Shown in pieces: positions 52,360 through 63,555 of a stretch of 64,000 bases of DNA (positions within the stretch are counted from its first letter, which is position 1; every line of letters begins with the position of its first letter). This DNA comes from Echria macrotheca. Its lineage: Eukaryota; Ascomycota; Sordariomycetes; Sordariales; Schizotheciaceae. The translations under genes and the position numbers were made by a program. The stretch is taken from the NCBI GenBank assembly GCA_030411725.1, contig MU839852.1, positions 1 through 64,000 of the forward strand, read 5' to 3'. The notes beneath the pieces were generated by a model. The model worked only from the letters and a program-made list of their open reading frames with translations, was not told the origin of the DNA and did no database searches.

Positions 52360-54897
52360 TCAGTCAACAAGGCCTTCAGGCAAAAGAGACACATAGTCCA
52401 CGGGCGCTGGCTCCATCCCGTCCGGCGTACCGACAATCTTCAAACTGCTTCCCTTAGTCACCTGGATACCCTTAAAGGTTATCCTCGTTGCCGTCTGACC
52501 GTCGATATAGAAAACAGGCGCCTTTCCTATGGTATACTCAAGGTCTCCCTTCCAGCGACCGACGAGCGAGTCGTCCAGATACAGTTCCCATGTCGAATTA
52601 CCAATAGCCTGGTCGTAGTAGTTAACAGCCACATCGTACTTCCCACTCTCGGCGGAAATGGTCGTGCTTGCAATGCCCTGGGTGGAATTGTTCACGGTAA
52701 CGATTGCGCGCCCCTTGCTGGCCGCCTCGAACGGCTGCACATTGTAAATCTTGTACCCCTTGAGGTCCATGTTCTCAGCCTCGATTCTGTACCTGTAGTT
52801 CCCGACCCGTCCCAGCTCGTCCGGAATGCCGGACTTGTTGAAGTAGAAGTTGCAGATGCTATCGCGCCAGACAATCGCGTGACCAGCCTGATAGACGAGC
52901 CGGAAAAGGACGTGGTCAAACCTCTCCTGGTCGATTTTGCCCTTCAGCGTCTTCCAAATCTCAGGGAAGGTCTGGGCCACAGCGCTGCCCCTGTAATGTG
53001 CGTCGTAAAAATGCTGAATGATGGTTTTCCCGGATTTCAGGACGTGTGTGTAGGGCAAATGGTGGAACCACAGAATCAGGTTCTCCGGCGTGGTCTCAAC
53101 TTCTTCATACATGGCAGCGACTTCTGGAGGGTACTGACCGGCAAATCCGGTGCCGTTCTTGTCGGTGCGGTCCATGCCGATTGAGAAGGCATCTGCGCGA
53201 GTCCATTGACCCCAGGGATTGCCGTCCTGGGATCCGGGGTTCGGGCCGTAATGGGCGTTGAGGATGTCGGTAAGCGTTTGTACTCCCAGGTTGCCGGAAT
53301 AATCCTCGTAGGCAGGCCATGAAGCCATTGACAAACGCTTGATTACATCGATGACCTGGGCATCATGACCGAAAGTGAGCTTTGTCCACTCCCCCAGGAC
53401 CCCTTCGGGGGTTGTGGATGACGTCCATGCCATCTTTCCGTAGGCGTACAGGTTGGACATGGCAAGGTGGCTTCCCAACCAAGTGCTGTTCATGCCAACG
53501 TTGACCACCCCGGCGTAGCCGCTGAGGGTCTGGTTGAACCGCTTCCCGCTGACAATATCCGACAGCTTAGAAGGCTTGCTTTCCACTCGGAGGTCGAAGT
53601 CAAGGAGCTCTTTCCACATGGGAGCCAGATAGACTAGGTGCGCCTGCTGGCCGAGATACTCTTGAGTGATTTGCAGCTCGATCGCAGAACCAGTGTTTTG
53701 TAGGTGACTGAAAAGCGGCGACACGGGCTCGCGGACCTGAAAGTCGATGGGTCCGTACTTGATTTGGATGACGACATTGGGTTCGAACTTGCCGTCGAGC
53801 TTGTCGAAGTATTCCACAGCAGCGTTGGCCCGGTCCGCCTTCCATGAGAGGGTTTGGTTGAGAGTTCGGTAGTCGTAGACAAAAGCCCGGAACATGCAGA
53901 TGCCGCCATACTTCTGCAGAGTCCGAGCAAACATGTTGGCTCCATCCGCGAGCGTCCGGTTGTACGTGAGAGGTCCGGGCTGCCCTTCGCTGTTCGCCTT
54001 GACCAGATAGCCAGCCATATCTGGAATGCGAGAGTACAAGTTGTCGGTGACGTTCTGCCAGAAAGCAATCACGCTTTTGTCGAAAGGGTCGGAGGTATGG
54101 AGCCCTCCGTATAGTTCGGGAGAGGCGAAGTTGAGAGACAAGCCGAGCTGCACTCCGTAGGGACGAAAGGCGTTGGCAATGCGGGCAAGTCCGTCCATGT
54201 TCTCCGGTGACAGCAGGGTGGCGTTGGCGTTGACGTTGTTGACCACAACCGCATTGATACCGATGGAAGCCAGAAGGCGGGCGTACTGTCCGGCTCGGGT
54301 GAGATCCGGTCGAATTCGGCCCTGCCAAAAGAAAATGGACGGACCACCGTAGCCTCGCTCAACGCTTCCGTGTGTACCGCCGTCCTGCATATTGTCCCAC
54401 TGGTTGACCCAACGAACTGGTGCCTCCGGATTCGATGTCACCACCAAGTCCGACGCATTGCCCTGGGAAACCAATGACAGATAGTGAAATGCACCATACA
54501 GAGCACCGCGCTCATTCTGGCCGAGAATGCGAACGTTGCCGCCGGAAACGGATATGTAAAAACCGTCATTGATGAGTTCGGGCAGGTCGAAGCGTACGGT
54601 GGGATTTGCGTCGAGAAATTGGGCAACGGTACCAACGGTGAGGGCCTGTCGTGGGCGAGACTTGCCACACGGAGCGAGCCTCAGACCAACGATTCCCTTC
54701 AATCCTTGCGAGAGCTCCTTCCCAGCAGTGTTGACCGGTGAGCCCTCGGTCGTGTTGAGAACGACAAGGGTTGTTGGGATCTGAGCTCGCAGAGCATCGG
54801 CATTGGGGACTGGGGCATACCGAAGCCAGGCATTCAGCCCGTCCTCTGCCACCACAAAACTGGCCCCAAAGACCAAAAGCCAAAGTACGCCCTTCAT
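52360..54897 (-). CDS. aguA: Secreted alpha-glucuronidase, GH67
   Basis: Releases 4-O-methyl-D-glucuronic acid from the ends of xylo-oligosaccharides during hemicellulose breakdown. Single exon, 845 residues, matching fungal AguA size (about 840). Signal peptide residues 1-17 (MKGVLWLLVFGASFVVA). The family's three parts are present: N-terminal alpha/beta domain (A-L-Y-G-A-F-H-Y-L), TIM barrel with W-V-N-Q-W-D-N-M-Q-D-G-G-T-H-G-S-V-E-R-G-Y and G-Y-L-V-K-A-N-S-E-G-Q-P-G-P (catalytic-region Glu), I-T-Q-E-Y-L-G-Q, and a helical C-terminal domain. Many N-glycosylation sequons. It stands next to GMC and AA9 genes that act on the same plant material; joint regulation is likely but not shown. Confidence 0.96.
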   Translation of the reverse strand: MKGVLWLLVFGASFVVAEDGLNAWLRYAPVPNADALRAQIPTTLVVLNTTEGSPVNTAGKELSQGLKGIVGLRLAPCGKSRPRQALTVGTVAQFLDANPTVRFDLPELINDGFYISVSGGNVRILGQNERGALYGAFHYLSLVSQGNASDLVVTSNPEAPVRWVNQWDNMQDGGTHGSVERGYGGPSIFFWQGRIRPDLTRAGQYARLLASIGINAVVVNNVNANATLLSPENMDGLARIANAFRPYGVQLGLSLNFASPELYGGLHTSDPFDKSVIAFWQNVTDNLYSRIPDMAGYLVKANSEGQPGPLTYNRTLADGANMFARTLQKYGGICMFRAFVYDYRTLNQTLSWKADRANAAVEYFDKLDGKFEPNVVIQIKYGPIDFQVREPVSPLFSHLQNTGSAIELQITQEYLGQQAHLVYLAPMWKELLDFDLRVESKPSKLSDIVSGKRFNQTLSGYAGVVNVGMNSTWLGSHLAMSNLYAYGKMAWTSSTTPEGVLGEWTKLTFGHDAQVIDVIKRLSMASWPAYEDYSGNLGVQTLTDILNAHYGPNPGSQDGNPWGQWTRADAFSIGMDRTDKNGTGFAGQYPPEVAAMYEEVETTPENLILWFHHLPYTHVLKSGKTIIQHFYDAHYRGSAVAQTFPEIWKTLKGKIDQERFDHVLFRLVYQAGHAIVWRDSICNFYFNKSGIPDELGRVGNYRYRIEAENMDLKGYKIYNVQPFEAASKGRAIVTVNNSTQGIASTTISAESGKYDVAVNYYDQAIGNSTWELYLDDSLVGRWKGDLEYTIGKAPVFYIDGQTATRITFKGIQVTKGSSLKIVGTPDGMEPAPVDYVSLLPEGLVD

Positions 54898-55542
54898 GGT
54901 GTTTTGCTCGGCAAAGATCCCACTCTCGTTTTGATCGGACCCGAAAACCTGGTGCGTATGTCTGCATGTTTATATTAAGGTACCGATCTCCTTGCGGACT
55001 CGCTGTGGATCCATGACTTCGTATGGTTGTAAGGTTGTCTTTTGGCTAATATGGCTTCTTTTTTCCCACCAGTGGAATCCTCGCTGCCAAGACCAGCGTC
55101 TATGTCTTGGTCCCAGGGCAAAAGATCGCTGCGGGGAACGGTTCTTGTTGTGTCATCCTCCGCAGTATCCCCCGCTCCAGACTCCGCCCAAATACAACAT
55201 CTCGGGCCGCATGAAATCTCCGGTCAAGCGGAGGGCAAAAGCTTGGCAACGGCTCGTCGGGCCTGTCTCACCGTGAGAGCCAGTCCCAAGACCTTGATTC
55301 TCGAACAAGTCGACCATTCGATCATACCGGTGGCGGACAAGCTGCTAGTCTACACCACCCCATGAGAAGAGCCATTCGTCGGCGAAGACATTAGAGGATC
55401 ATGCAAGTGGTATAATACAAGCAAGGAGAAGTGCATCACGGTCAGCGGCTAGGTACCTATCGATATGCTCAAGGAAGATAACGTCGCATTTGAGTTGAGC
55501 GACAGATGTCTAAGTTAAGAGTCCCAAGCTATCCGTTAGACT
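54898..55542. other. Upstream region of the GH67 gene
   Basis: Promoter side of GH67 (minus strand) and 3' side of the GMC gene. No distinct element beyond short AT-rich spots. Confidence 0.5.
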
Positions 55543-57863
55543 TTACATCGTCAGAATGATATCCGCTGCCCGACTTGCCACAGCATACAGGGTTGACATC
55601 ATATGTGACGTTAGTTGGATCGGAAGTATTCCGGCATCAACAACGTGCAAATTCCGAGTTCCATATACCCTAAACTTCAATAAGCAGCTCATTCATTCGA
55701 TTAGCCTTGTTGAAGGAGAGGTCAAACTTACTGCAGCTTGTGATCCACAACGCCACCCAAGTGCCTCGGCATCATGGCGGTCGAGCCCATCCAGTGGCTA
55801 GCCCCAAAAGATGTGTTCTTATACCAGGCGAGATACTCGGCGTCGGTTCCGTTGGGTCCAATTGGGGGGCTATAGTACGGGTCCGCAACAACTTGGCTGA
55901 ACGGCGGAGAAGCGAAGAGGGCACGGGACGCCCTGGCCACGGAAACTGCTACCGCTTGATCAAAGGTATCTACCAAGAGACGCGGTACAATTACGGGGTT
56001 CTCGAGGGGGTTCGACGAGTTGATGTGGACATGCCCTCTGGATAAGGGTTGAAGGGGCCAGAAAGCAGTGTAGAGAGTGTTGCCAGCACTCTCGGCGAGG
56101 AACTCGACAACAGGAACTAATTGAATTCGTTAGCTACAGACCTCACTTATCACTGAAACTCGGAAACAGGTCGGCTTCTTACGCTTGTGGTTGGCGATGA
56201 GATCTATTGTTGCGTTGAGAATTGCTTCGGCGCCCGCCACGGTTGCTGCCGCATGAGCCTCCACAAGGCTTTTTGCTCGAGATCGCAGTGCATCCTTCGA
56301 CACTAGTTCGCTCATATGTGATGCGGAGACTATGGTTATCAGCATGATTCGATCCCATGTTCATGTCAGGGGCTTACGGGCTCCCCAGAGCTCGTCACCG
56401 TTGATGACGGATATCTCAGGCGCGAACAGGCTTCTATTATCGACGATGGATGTGTCGTTCACATACTTGTCCAACAGAAGTGCCGCTGATTCGGTGCCCG
56501 GTTGATCCTGATAATGGGTCGTCATCAGTTTGGTTCGCCCAAGCGTATCTACTTGGAACCCACATTCAAGTTTGCGCCTACTCCGGGCAGATCAACCATC
56601 AATTTTATGCCTGCTTTTTCCAGTATATCTCGCCGCCCAATGCCCGATCTCTCGAGAATTGACCCCGATGCTAGCGATCCAGCTGACAGGATGACTCGCT
56701 TTGCGGCAAAGACTTGGAACTCGGTGGTAGCGGTGGAATTCGTATCCGCTGATACAAAACTGACACCAGTTGCCCTGAAATTTGGTCCAAAGATGACCTT
56801 GTCGACTTTATGGGTGGTCAAGACGGTGAGGTTAAGATGCTGGTTGCTGGGAGCCCAAAGCAGTCCATCAGCAGCAGAAGACCGTCGGTTTATCTTTGCT
56901 GATTTGTCGTACCAAATTGTATACAAAGTGGTAGCCGAAGAAACTAATGGTCTATCTGATAAATCATCTCCGACCGACAGTCCCGGGAATGTCAATGGTA
57001 GAGCTTTCTTGTAGAGGGCAACAGCGCCCGGAATTCGCAAGGGTGTCTGGGTAGATGAGAAGAAAGTCAGTATGCCAAATAGACGAAGTGGGTTGGACAG
57101 ACCGGAAACGAAGTGTTAATAAAACCCTTAAAGCCATGAACGGCGGGATCCAGTCCTGCTCCCTGGGCTCTCTGAGTTTCGTCAGGTGGAATGTTCCTCT
57201 CTGACGCAAACATGTACTAACTTAGTGTCAGCACTAATAGTTAAAACCCTCAACCTCGTCATAAACTTCATACCGGTAGAAGATTTCTCCAGTTCCATCC
57301 AGGATTTCCAAAGGTTTCCAGCTTGTCGATTTCGGCTTCGGTTGGCCGATACCAAACCATGCCATTGACTGAGAGCAACGTCAACGATAGAACAGTCATT
57401 CGTTAGGAGGCCTCTTTGAGAGACGGACTTACTGGAAGTACCACCGCCAATACAAGCACCGCTATCAATTTTCCAGCTCAACGGTTGACCTTGCTCGTCA
57501 TATGCTGGATAGTGCCAGTTGCAAACATTGGATCCGAACTTGCGCCCTTCAGCATCGTACACTTCGGAGTTTCGAGATTCTTCGGCGCCGGCTTCAATGA
57601 TGAGAACCGAGAAGCCTTTGTTGCTGAGCTAAAGTGAACGCTCGTCAACACAGGGATTCGTGATTGGTGAAGCAACGTACCTTATTGCCCACTGTAAGTC
57701 CACTGAGCCCAGCACCGACGATGACATAGTCAAATGACTTGCCATCAGCAACTGTCGTATCGTTTGTCACAGTCAGGCATTCGGAAGGACAGAAAAACAC
57801 ATTCAACACGAAGACAAGCAGCAAGGCAACATTGAGTCGACCAGAGGCCAACGCAATATCCAT
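55543..57863 (-). CDS. Secreted GMC oxidoreductase (aryl-alcohol oxidase/choline dehydrogenase-like)
   Basis: FAD enzyme oxidising alcohols; secreted members supply hydrogen peroxide or quinone reduction during lignocellulose attack. Nine exons: 57863-57681, 57628-57433, 57368-57274, 57216-57103, 57046-56564, 56507-56378, 56329-56183, 56116-55732, 55669-55543; all introns are 48-66 nt and phases agree, giving 619 residues. A hydrophobic N-terminus (about residues 1-29) is a signal peptide. FAD-binding DYVIVGAGLSGLT begins at residue 45, then GGTSINGMVWYRP, P-G-V-G-A-N-L-N-D-Q-P-G-T across intron 5, and the C-terminal catalytic region S-H-W-M-G-S-T-A-M-M-P with D-A-G-I-L-P-I-Q-L-T-S-H-M-M. The reading frame is intact once spliced; unspliced frames look broken. 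Confidence 0.92.
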
Positions 57864-59555
57864 CCTGTCGACTGAATTTCTGGAGTTTCAACAATTCAAT
57901 ACCCGTATGGGATTCCTCCAATTCCTCGGATATTTGAGGAATGTCGAAAGGCTGGGGAGAGCGGGACGAGTCCAGGTGTGAGTAATCCCCCCGACATCTG
58001 GTCCATGTAGCGCGGGGGAAAGGTTGTCACACAGCAGATGCAAAACGGGAGGCGCGATTGGCTGTGATCTCGACGTGCATTCCATATTCCGATGGAGGTC
58101 TCAAATTTGGGAAAGCCTTCTCCGGAATGGGCCACACTGCAGTTTCTTCAAACCGCGATTCCCATGGCTATTGAATGCGGCCCGGAAGCTGAGTTACATA
58201 TCCGCTCACCATCACCGTAGCTTTACCAATGCCTTCCAGCTAAACCTCAGATTGATTACTTTGACGCCAGTGAAGGCCTTACCGTTGATCAGGAGTCTAC
58301 CACGTTTGCGACGGCGGGTGGTGGTATGAAGATAAATATCAACCGTCGATTCAATGTACATGTACTTTGCAAAGAACCTACCCCGGGTCGACATTGATGC
58401 AAGGCGGCGTACATACCTACAGGCGATGAGTAAGCTCCTCCATGAGATATTGACGCAAACAAAACAATAGCGTTGTCGACTATTCCGTACCAAGCTCGAT
58501 TTCTCCCTAGGCTACGCCTAGAACAGAACAGATGCCGTAGCGATGCACAGACAATTAGAAATAGTTCTGTACACCTAGCCAAGGTACCAGGTTTTCGAGC
58601 TTTTTTGAGGAAGTCTTCTCATTTTCAGAAACGAGGTTCAGGTTTTTTACGAGATCTCTTTTTTCCGTAGGTCTGCAAGTCTGCACAGAATCACATAACA
58701 ACCCCCCGAGGGAGTCTGTCGGAATTGCAGACCACCAAACATCCAGTGTCCGTTCTATGTTCCGTGTTGAGGACGAGGTAAGGCACGGTTGTACCCGCTC
58801 GGGAACCGAAAGCATCAAATGCGGCACTGCGCCGCACGGCCACCTACGGACCGTATGCGCCGCCGTTCCCGTTCCGGAAGAGTACGTGATGCAATCCAAC
58901 CCTGAAGAGAAATGCTATTTGTGAGTGTCAGCGTCCGGCTAAAGATTCGGCCGCCCCAACAGAGCGTGATCGTTGAAGTAGACATCATCCTTGAAAAGGG
59001 GCAAATGCATGGTGACTTTTCCAGAACGCCACGAAGGGGAGTTTAGGAGAGAAACTCGAGGGGACGATATTATACAACTTAGGACAGAGATACCACTTTT
59101 GTTCCGGGGAGGTAGGTGCCCGGGGGTGCGGGAAGACTCAGGAGATCTAGACGTAGCTCATTCAATGTTTCCATTACCCGGAAGAACTCACATGACTCTG
59201 GCGGGATCCGCGTATTCTCTTGGGATTACAGGCGGTCTCCAATCGCCTGTTGTTTCGAAACTCGAACGAGGCAGAATCGCCACCAACATATAGTGCTCGT
59301 GTTCTCCCCGCAACCCCAGATATTGGCAATCAGCCGCTATATTGCCCGTCGGCACGTGCCCAATTGCATCCCTCGGTTCGTCTCCAGATTCTGTAAATCA
59401 TCATGAGATCTCTGGAACACAACCCAAGCACTCATCCGTGGGCTGGGTATGGTATATAGGTAGGTAGTGCTCATATGACGTCCCAGGGCTCGGTCCGATC
59501 TCGTGAATCTTCATGTCTGCCTGCCAACCGGTGCGAGAACCGAAAACTCGTGGAA
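57864..59555. other. 1.7-kb intergenic, promoters of GMC and AA9 genes
   Basis: Divergent upstream region of GMC (minus) and AA9 (plus). Short frames lack motifs. I see no repeat or mobile element. Confidence 0.5.
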
Positions 59556-60588
59556 ATGCTTTTGATAACACTCATCGGCGCCATTCTGGTGCGTGGTGCT
59601 CTGGCTCACCGTGAGTTTCATTTTCATTAGCCTCCCGATATTCAGTAAGATACATGTTCGCATCGGCTTATTCGAGATGAAAAGAGGTCCATGGCATCCT
59701 CCTTGTTAATGATACGGAAACCCCACCATGGAAATACGTACGGTAAGACACCCGGCGCACAACCTGAGCTGTTGGTCAAGTCGGACGAGCTAACGAAAGC
59801 AGAGATGTCGGACCCGAGTACAACCCGTACGGAGAAACTAGCGATTCGACCAAGATATCCCCACAGATGGATATCAATGATTTGAATATCACCTGTGGGC
59901 GACGAGCTTTTGATTCCGCAGCCACCACAGACACTGCAGATGTGCTCGCCGGGTCCGAGGTCGGATTTCGTGTCTCCTACGATGGAGATGGAGAGTACGG
60001 CCACTGGTGGCATCCGGGCCCGGCACAGATCTACCTTTCACGGGCGCCCAATGACGACATCAAGAACTACCGCGGGGATGGAGAATGGTTCAAGATAGCA
60101 TACGGCGGCCCGGTGGGGAACAATAAGTGGTTGTTATGGGGAAAGCCTGAAGTGAGTTTCGAATCCAGCTCTCTCCGTCACATTTGCATCGCTAATCGCG
60201 CGGGCATTGATGCGCAGTTCAACTTTACCATTCCAAAGACGACACCCCCCGGCAAATACCTCATGCGGATCGAGACCATTTTCCCCACCCCCATGTTCAA
60301 CTACAGCCAGTGGTATGTCAACTGTGCCCAGGTGAACATCCTTGGACCCGGAGGTGGGACACCGACGCAGTTCGCAAAGTTCCCCGGCACATATGGTATA
60401 AATGACCCAGGTATGTCCGAAACGAGACCCGGATGCCACCACCGAGTCTAGGGATCGACTAACGCTCGTGCTTGATACCAGGCATCCGGATTCCTGAAAA
60501 CCAGTTTGTCAACGGGGGGTTGGTGCCAGACAGCGAGATGAGGTTGTTGGACTACAAGGCGCCAGGACCCGAGGTCTGGACTGGTTAG
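59556..60588 (+). CDS. AA9-type lytic polysaccharide monooxygenase
   Basis: Copper enzyme cleaving cellulose or hemicellulose oxidatively outside the cell. Four exons (59556-59610, 59685-59742, 59803-60410, 60482-60588; introns 74, 60 and 71 nt) give 275 residues. The signal peptide ends ..VRGALA and the mature protein starts with His (HQVHGILLVND), the N-terminal copper ligand; it is encoded in exon 1 and joined by splicing to WKYVRDVGPEYNPYGE. The second His is in Y-G-H-W-W-H-P-G-P, and S-Q-W-Y-V-N-C supplies the Gln/Tyr pair. The end is F-P-G-T-Y-G-I-N-D-P-G-I..P-E. The usual L-R-x-E-x-I-A-L-H strand is replaced by M-R-I-E-T-I-F-P-T-P, so it belongs to a divergent AA9 or AA9-like subgroup. 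No CBM. Confidence 0.88.
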
Positions 60589-60934
60589 AAACTGAAACAG
60601 TAGGTGGGTAGACGTTCAAATACGGGAGGCAAGAGAGCGGGCCGCCAATAAAAGATGAGACCAGGCTCCAAGTTTGTCATATCTCTTAGCAACCCATCAT
60701 GTGTGACCTGCGAAGAGCCACTAAAATTGCATCGTACATGATAGGGATCTATGTCAAGACCCAGTGCTCTTGCTAACTACTACTCCCAGCTCTGTCGCTA
60801 ATATCTAGGCAGTTACATGTACGCGGTCTTATTCCCGCAATGATCAATCCCAACCCAACACCGTTTTCCTCTCATGGCACCGTTTCCGAGACGATCTGGA
60901 AGATCGGCACAAGAAGCAAAATGTCAAGTTATGA
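60589..60934. other. Convergent 3' region
   Basis: Between the 3' ends of the AA9 and NIS1-like genes. Nothing recognised. Confidence 0.5.
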
Positions 60935-61475
60935 CTAAGGCCACATGGTCGAGCGTGAGTTCTCGGCAATGGCCGTGACGTGAACATCATTGCTCGTGGT
61001 TCCCGTCTTTGTAATGTTGACGTGCCAGTAGTACGTCTGAAAGATGGAATTGCCCGCAGCGCCGATGTAGCCGACCAGCACGGCCTGAAGGGCGTATTGA
61101 CCCTCCCTGTCGTAAGGAGCAAGAAGCCCGTTGACGATCTGGTAGCTGTTAAGCTGGCCCTTCAGATCTGCAAAATTTCAGCTTCGGTTATGCGCCGCTG
61201 CAATCGATTATCGATGTGGCCTTACCAGAGTCGGGTCCAGTGAGCTTGGTGACGCCGATGTGGTCGTATCCTCCGACCTGACCCGGCATCGCGGATGCGG
61301 GACCGAGACCCCATGTGATGGACTGGTATCTCGGCTGCTGGATGGGTGTTGTTAGGTTGACGACAAAGGACTCGCCTGCTCTGATGACTGCCGGCACCGT
61401 GATGTCGTGGACGTCGGCAGCGACCAAATTAGAGCAAAGGCCCACGGCCGTGAGAATTATGGCGGAGAGACGCAT
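60935..61475 (-). CDS. Small secreted NIS1-like protein
   Basis: Two exons (61475-61226, 61167-60935; intron 58 nt, GTAAGG..CAG, phase 1) give 160 residues. Signal peptide residues 1-20 (MRLSAIILTAVGLCSNLVAA). The mature part begins DVHDITVPAVIRAGESFVVN, the opening beta-strand pattern of the NIS1 family of secreted proteins known from Colletotrichum, which suppress plant pattern-triggered immunity. A Y-A-L-Q-A-V-L-V-G-Y-I-G-A-A-G-N segment and an I-x-x-T-Y-Y-W-H-V-N-I-T strand also resemble the family's second half. N-glycosylation sites present. The family call is by eye and could be a related immunoglobulin-like secreted protein. Confidence 0.6.
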
Positions 61476-62500
61476 TGTGATGGGGGCGTTGTAAGAATAT
61501 GCGCACTTGGTATCTCAGGTGGTTGAGTGTGAATCGGCGTTGGGTGGTGAGATTTTATACTTTGCTCTCTGCTTCTTGTCCGCGGATTACCAGGTCAAGC
61601 AAAGACTCTAAATCTGCAGGCCCACTAGAAAGTACCATGCAAGTGTATTTTTGTAATCTAGTAGAGGAAGGTTAGGCGTCCCGCAGGAGTAAGCGAATGC
61701 ACCCATGGGTAGAGGCTAGGAACACGAGAAAGTGTTCACTGCCCCCAGGTGTTCTAGGGCTTGGCGGGTAAAGAGGGGAAGACCCAGCGCGTGTGCAGCA
61801 CCTCATATATCTATCTCTAGGTACTAGTTATTAGGTATCGGCTGCGGTTCAGTCTTATATTCACGACCAATATGTATTACAAGTTGGGGTTATGGTGAAA
61901 ACCCAGCCTCGAGACCCCTCGACCCTCCTAAGTGGCACCTCAACGACTGGGGCGGGCAGTGCACAACGGTCCATTACTTCAAAAGTCTGGAGACAGCCTA
62001 CCCGGTGTGCCTTACATGAAAAATTAGCGGATACTCCAGTAGGATCGATGCCAACCAGAGTAAATCCACCACAAAGGATCTACGCTCCGCTTGACGTTGC
62101 AGCATTCCATGTAACCCAACACGTAAAGTCCGACAAAAGGACCAGATAAGTCACCACAAAAACCACAGAACAGTCGACTACACGGCATTGCTGTCCCGTC
62201 TTGAACTAAGTAGTCCGAGCGCATGTGAAGATACGCCGTTTCGATGAACCGCAGCGTCGATATACTCCTTTCAAACTATCTGAATCCATCACATGCCTAA
62301 TATGTCGCTCCACGGGTGCTCGCTGGCCAAGGGCACCAGCTAATCGGAGATGGACGCATGAAGCCGTCGCAGGGCTGGCACCAGAAAACATATTTTATTT
62401 GGGTGAAAACTGAAAAGGAATAAAGCACGTGAACTCATGAAAACCGTACCATAAACGATGACATGAACCAAGTACACATATCCAAACCCACACGTCATCT
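61476..62500. other. 1-kb intergenic, nothing recognised
   Basis: Promoter of the NIS1-like gene and 3' flank of the SnoaL-like gene. No supported frame or repeat. Confidence 0.5.
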
Positions 62501-63015
62501 TCACGCCATCGTAGCAGCCTGCCCCTTCATCCTCGCAAAGAACTCCCCAAACGAAGCTGAATCAACAAACTCGCGGAACCTTACCACCTTCCCGCCGTCC
62601 GCCGCCATGTGAAAAACGACCAGGAACTCATTGACGTACGGACCAACATCCGTCTCAGCGGTGCTTCCCCCCCAGATAGCCACCTTGCTGGCAACCGTGT
62701 CCTCGATGATATCATACACCTTTATATGGAAGTTGCGGAGCGTCGGGATAAGATTATCCCTGAGGTAGGCCGCGAAGGCTGTATTGTCCATGGGCGGGAT
62801 GTTGAGGGATTCTGTTAACCCACACAAGTAGGTAGGGTCTTGTTAGCTCTTGGTTTTGAGAAGAGGGCTTGCTTGCAAGAGTCAGGAGACCAATAAAACT
62901 GACTGGGCAGAACTTCGCTCACGCACTCTGGCGCATGGAACGACATGATCTTTTCTAGATCCCACACGTTGTACGCCTCGATCAGGGCGAGGACGGTCTG
63001 GCGCTGCATTGACAT
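62501..63015 (-). CDS. SnoaL-like/NTF2-fold protein
   Basis: Two exons (63015-62904, 62811-62501; intron 92 nt, GTCAGT..CAG, phase 1) give 140 residues. The start is the ATG at 63015; the frame goes upstream without another ATG. The small cone-shaped fold is recognisable by V-L-A-L-I-E-A-Y-N-V-W-D-L-E-K-I-M near the N-terminus, a C-V-S-E-V-L-P block, S-L-N-I-P-P-M-D-N after the junction, F-L-V-V-F-H-M near the middle and a V-V-R-F-R-E-F-V-D-S strand. Fungal members include metabolite-pathway cyclases/hydratases and many unknowns. No signal peptide. Confidence 0.75.
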
Positions 63016-63555
63016 GGTGAGATTGTTTGTGGTCACTTGTGGTTGAGAGGCAAGTCGGGGAAAAGCAGAGAAGGTCGGCCACTAGGGAGAGGAATATCTT
63101 TGCACACCGATGTGAGAATTATATGTTTGCTGCCGGGTCCACGAAGACGAAGACGACGGAAGGGTTGGGTTCGGCTTCTGCACCACCTCGCTGATTGGAC
63201 GCCCTGTCGATCACGGACTGCAATGATCTGTCATTGTTCTCACCTTGGTAGACACAAACCGTGTAGGGGCGGCTGACTCAGTCCGTTCTAAACTTGATGT
63301 GTAGCTGTCAGCCGAAAGAGTCTCGGCTAGGCTGTCCATCAACAACCAAGCCGTTACACCCGGTTGTCCAACAACATCTATCTGTTCATACTTTTAACAG
63401 AATATGGAGCTCACGGGGTCGGATCTTTGTCATGAATCGCTCGTTCTCTAAATACTGATAAATACGCCGGGCCAATAGATACAGTGAGGTATTACAAAGT
63501 CCACGCTTCCCGTTTCCCTATCCAAAAAACGCCATCGCTAAACAGAAAACAAGGT
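63016..63555. other. Intergenic, nothing recognised
   Basis: Promoter side of the SnoaL-like gene and 3' flank of the lectin-like gene. Confidence 0.5.

Noticed and set aside
53600..54328. 242-codon frame overlapping GH67 in another frame
   Set aside because: GH67 is intact and full length in its own frame; this is a shadow.
57433..57628. Possible one-base deletion in exon 2 of the GMC gene
   Set aside because: Careful re-reading gives GTTCTCATCATTGAAGCC, an intact V-L-I-I-E-A; the first impression was a transcription slip on my side.
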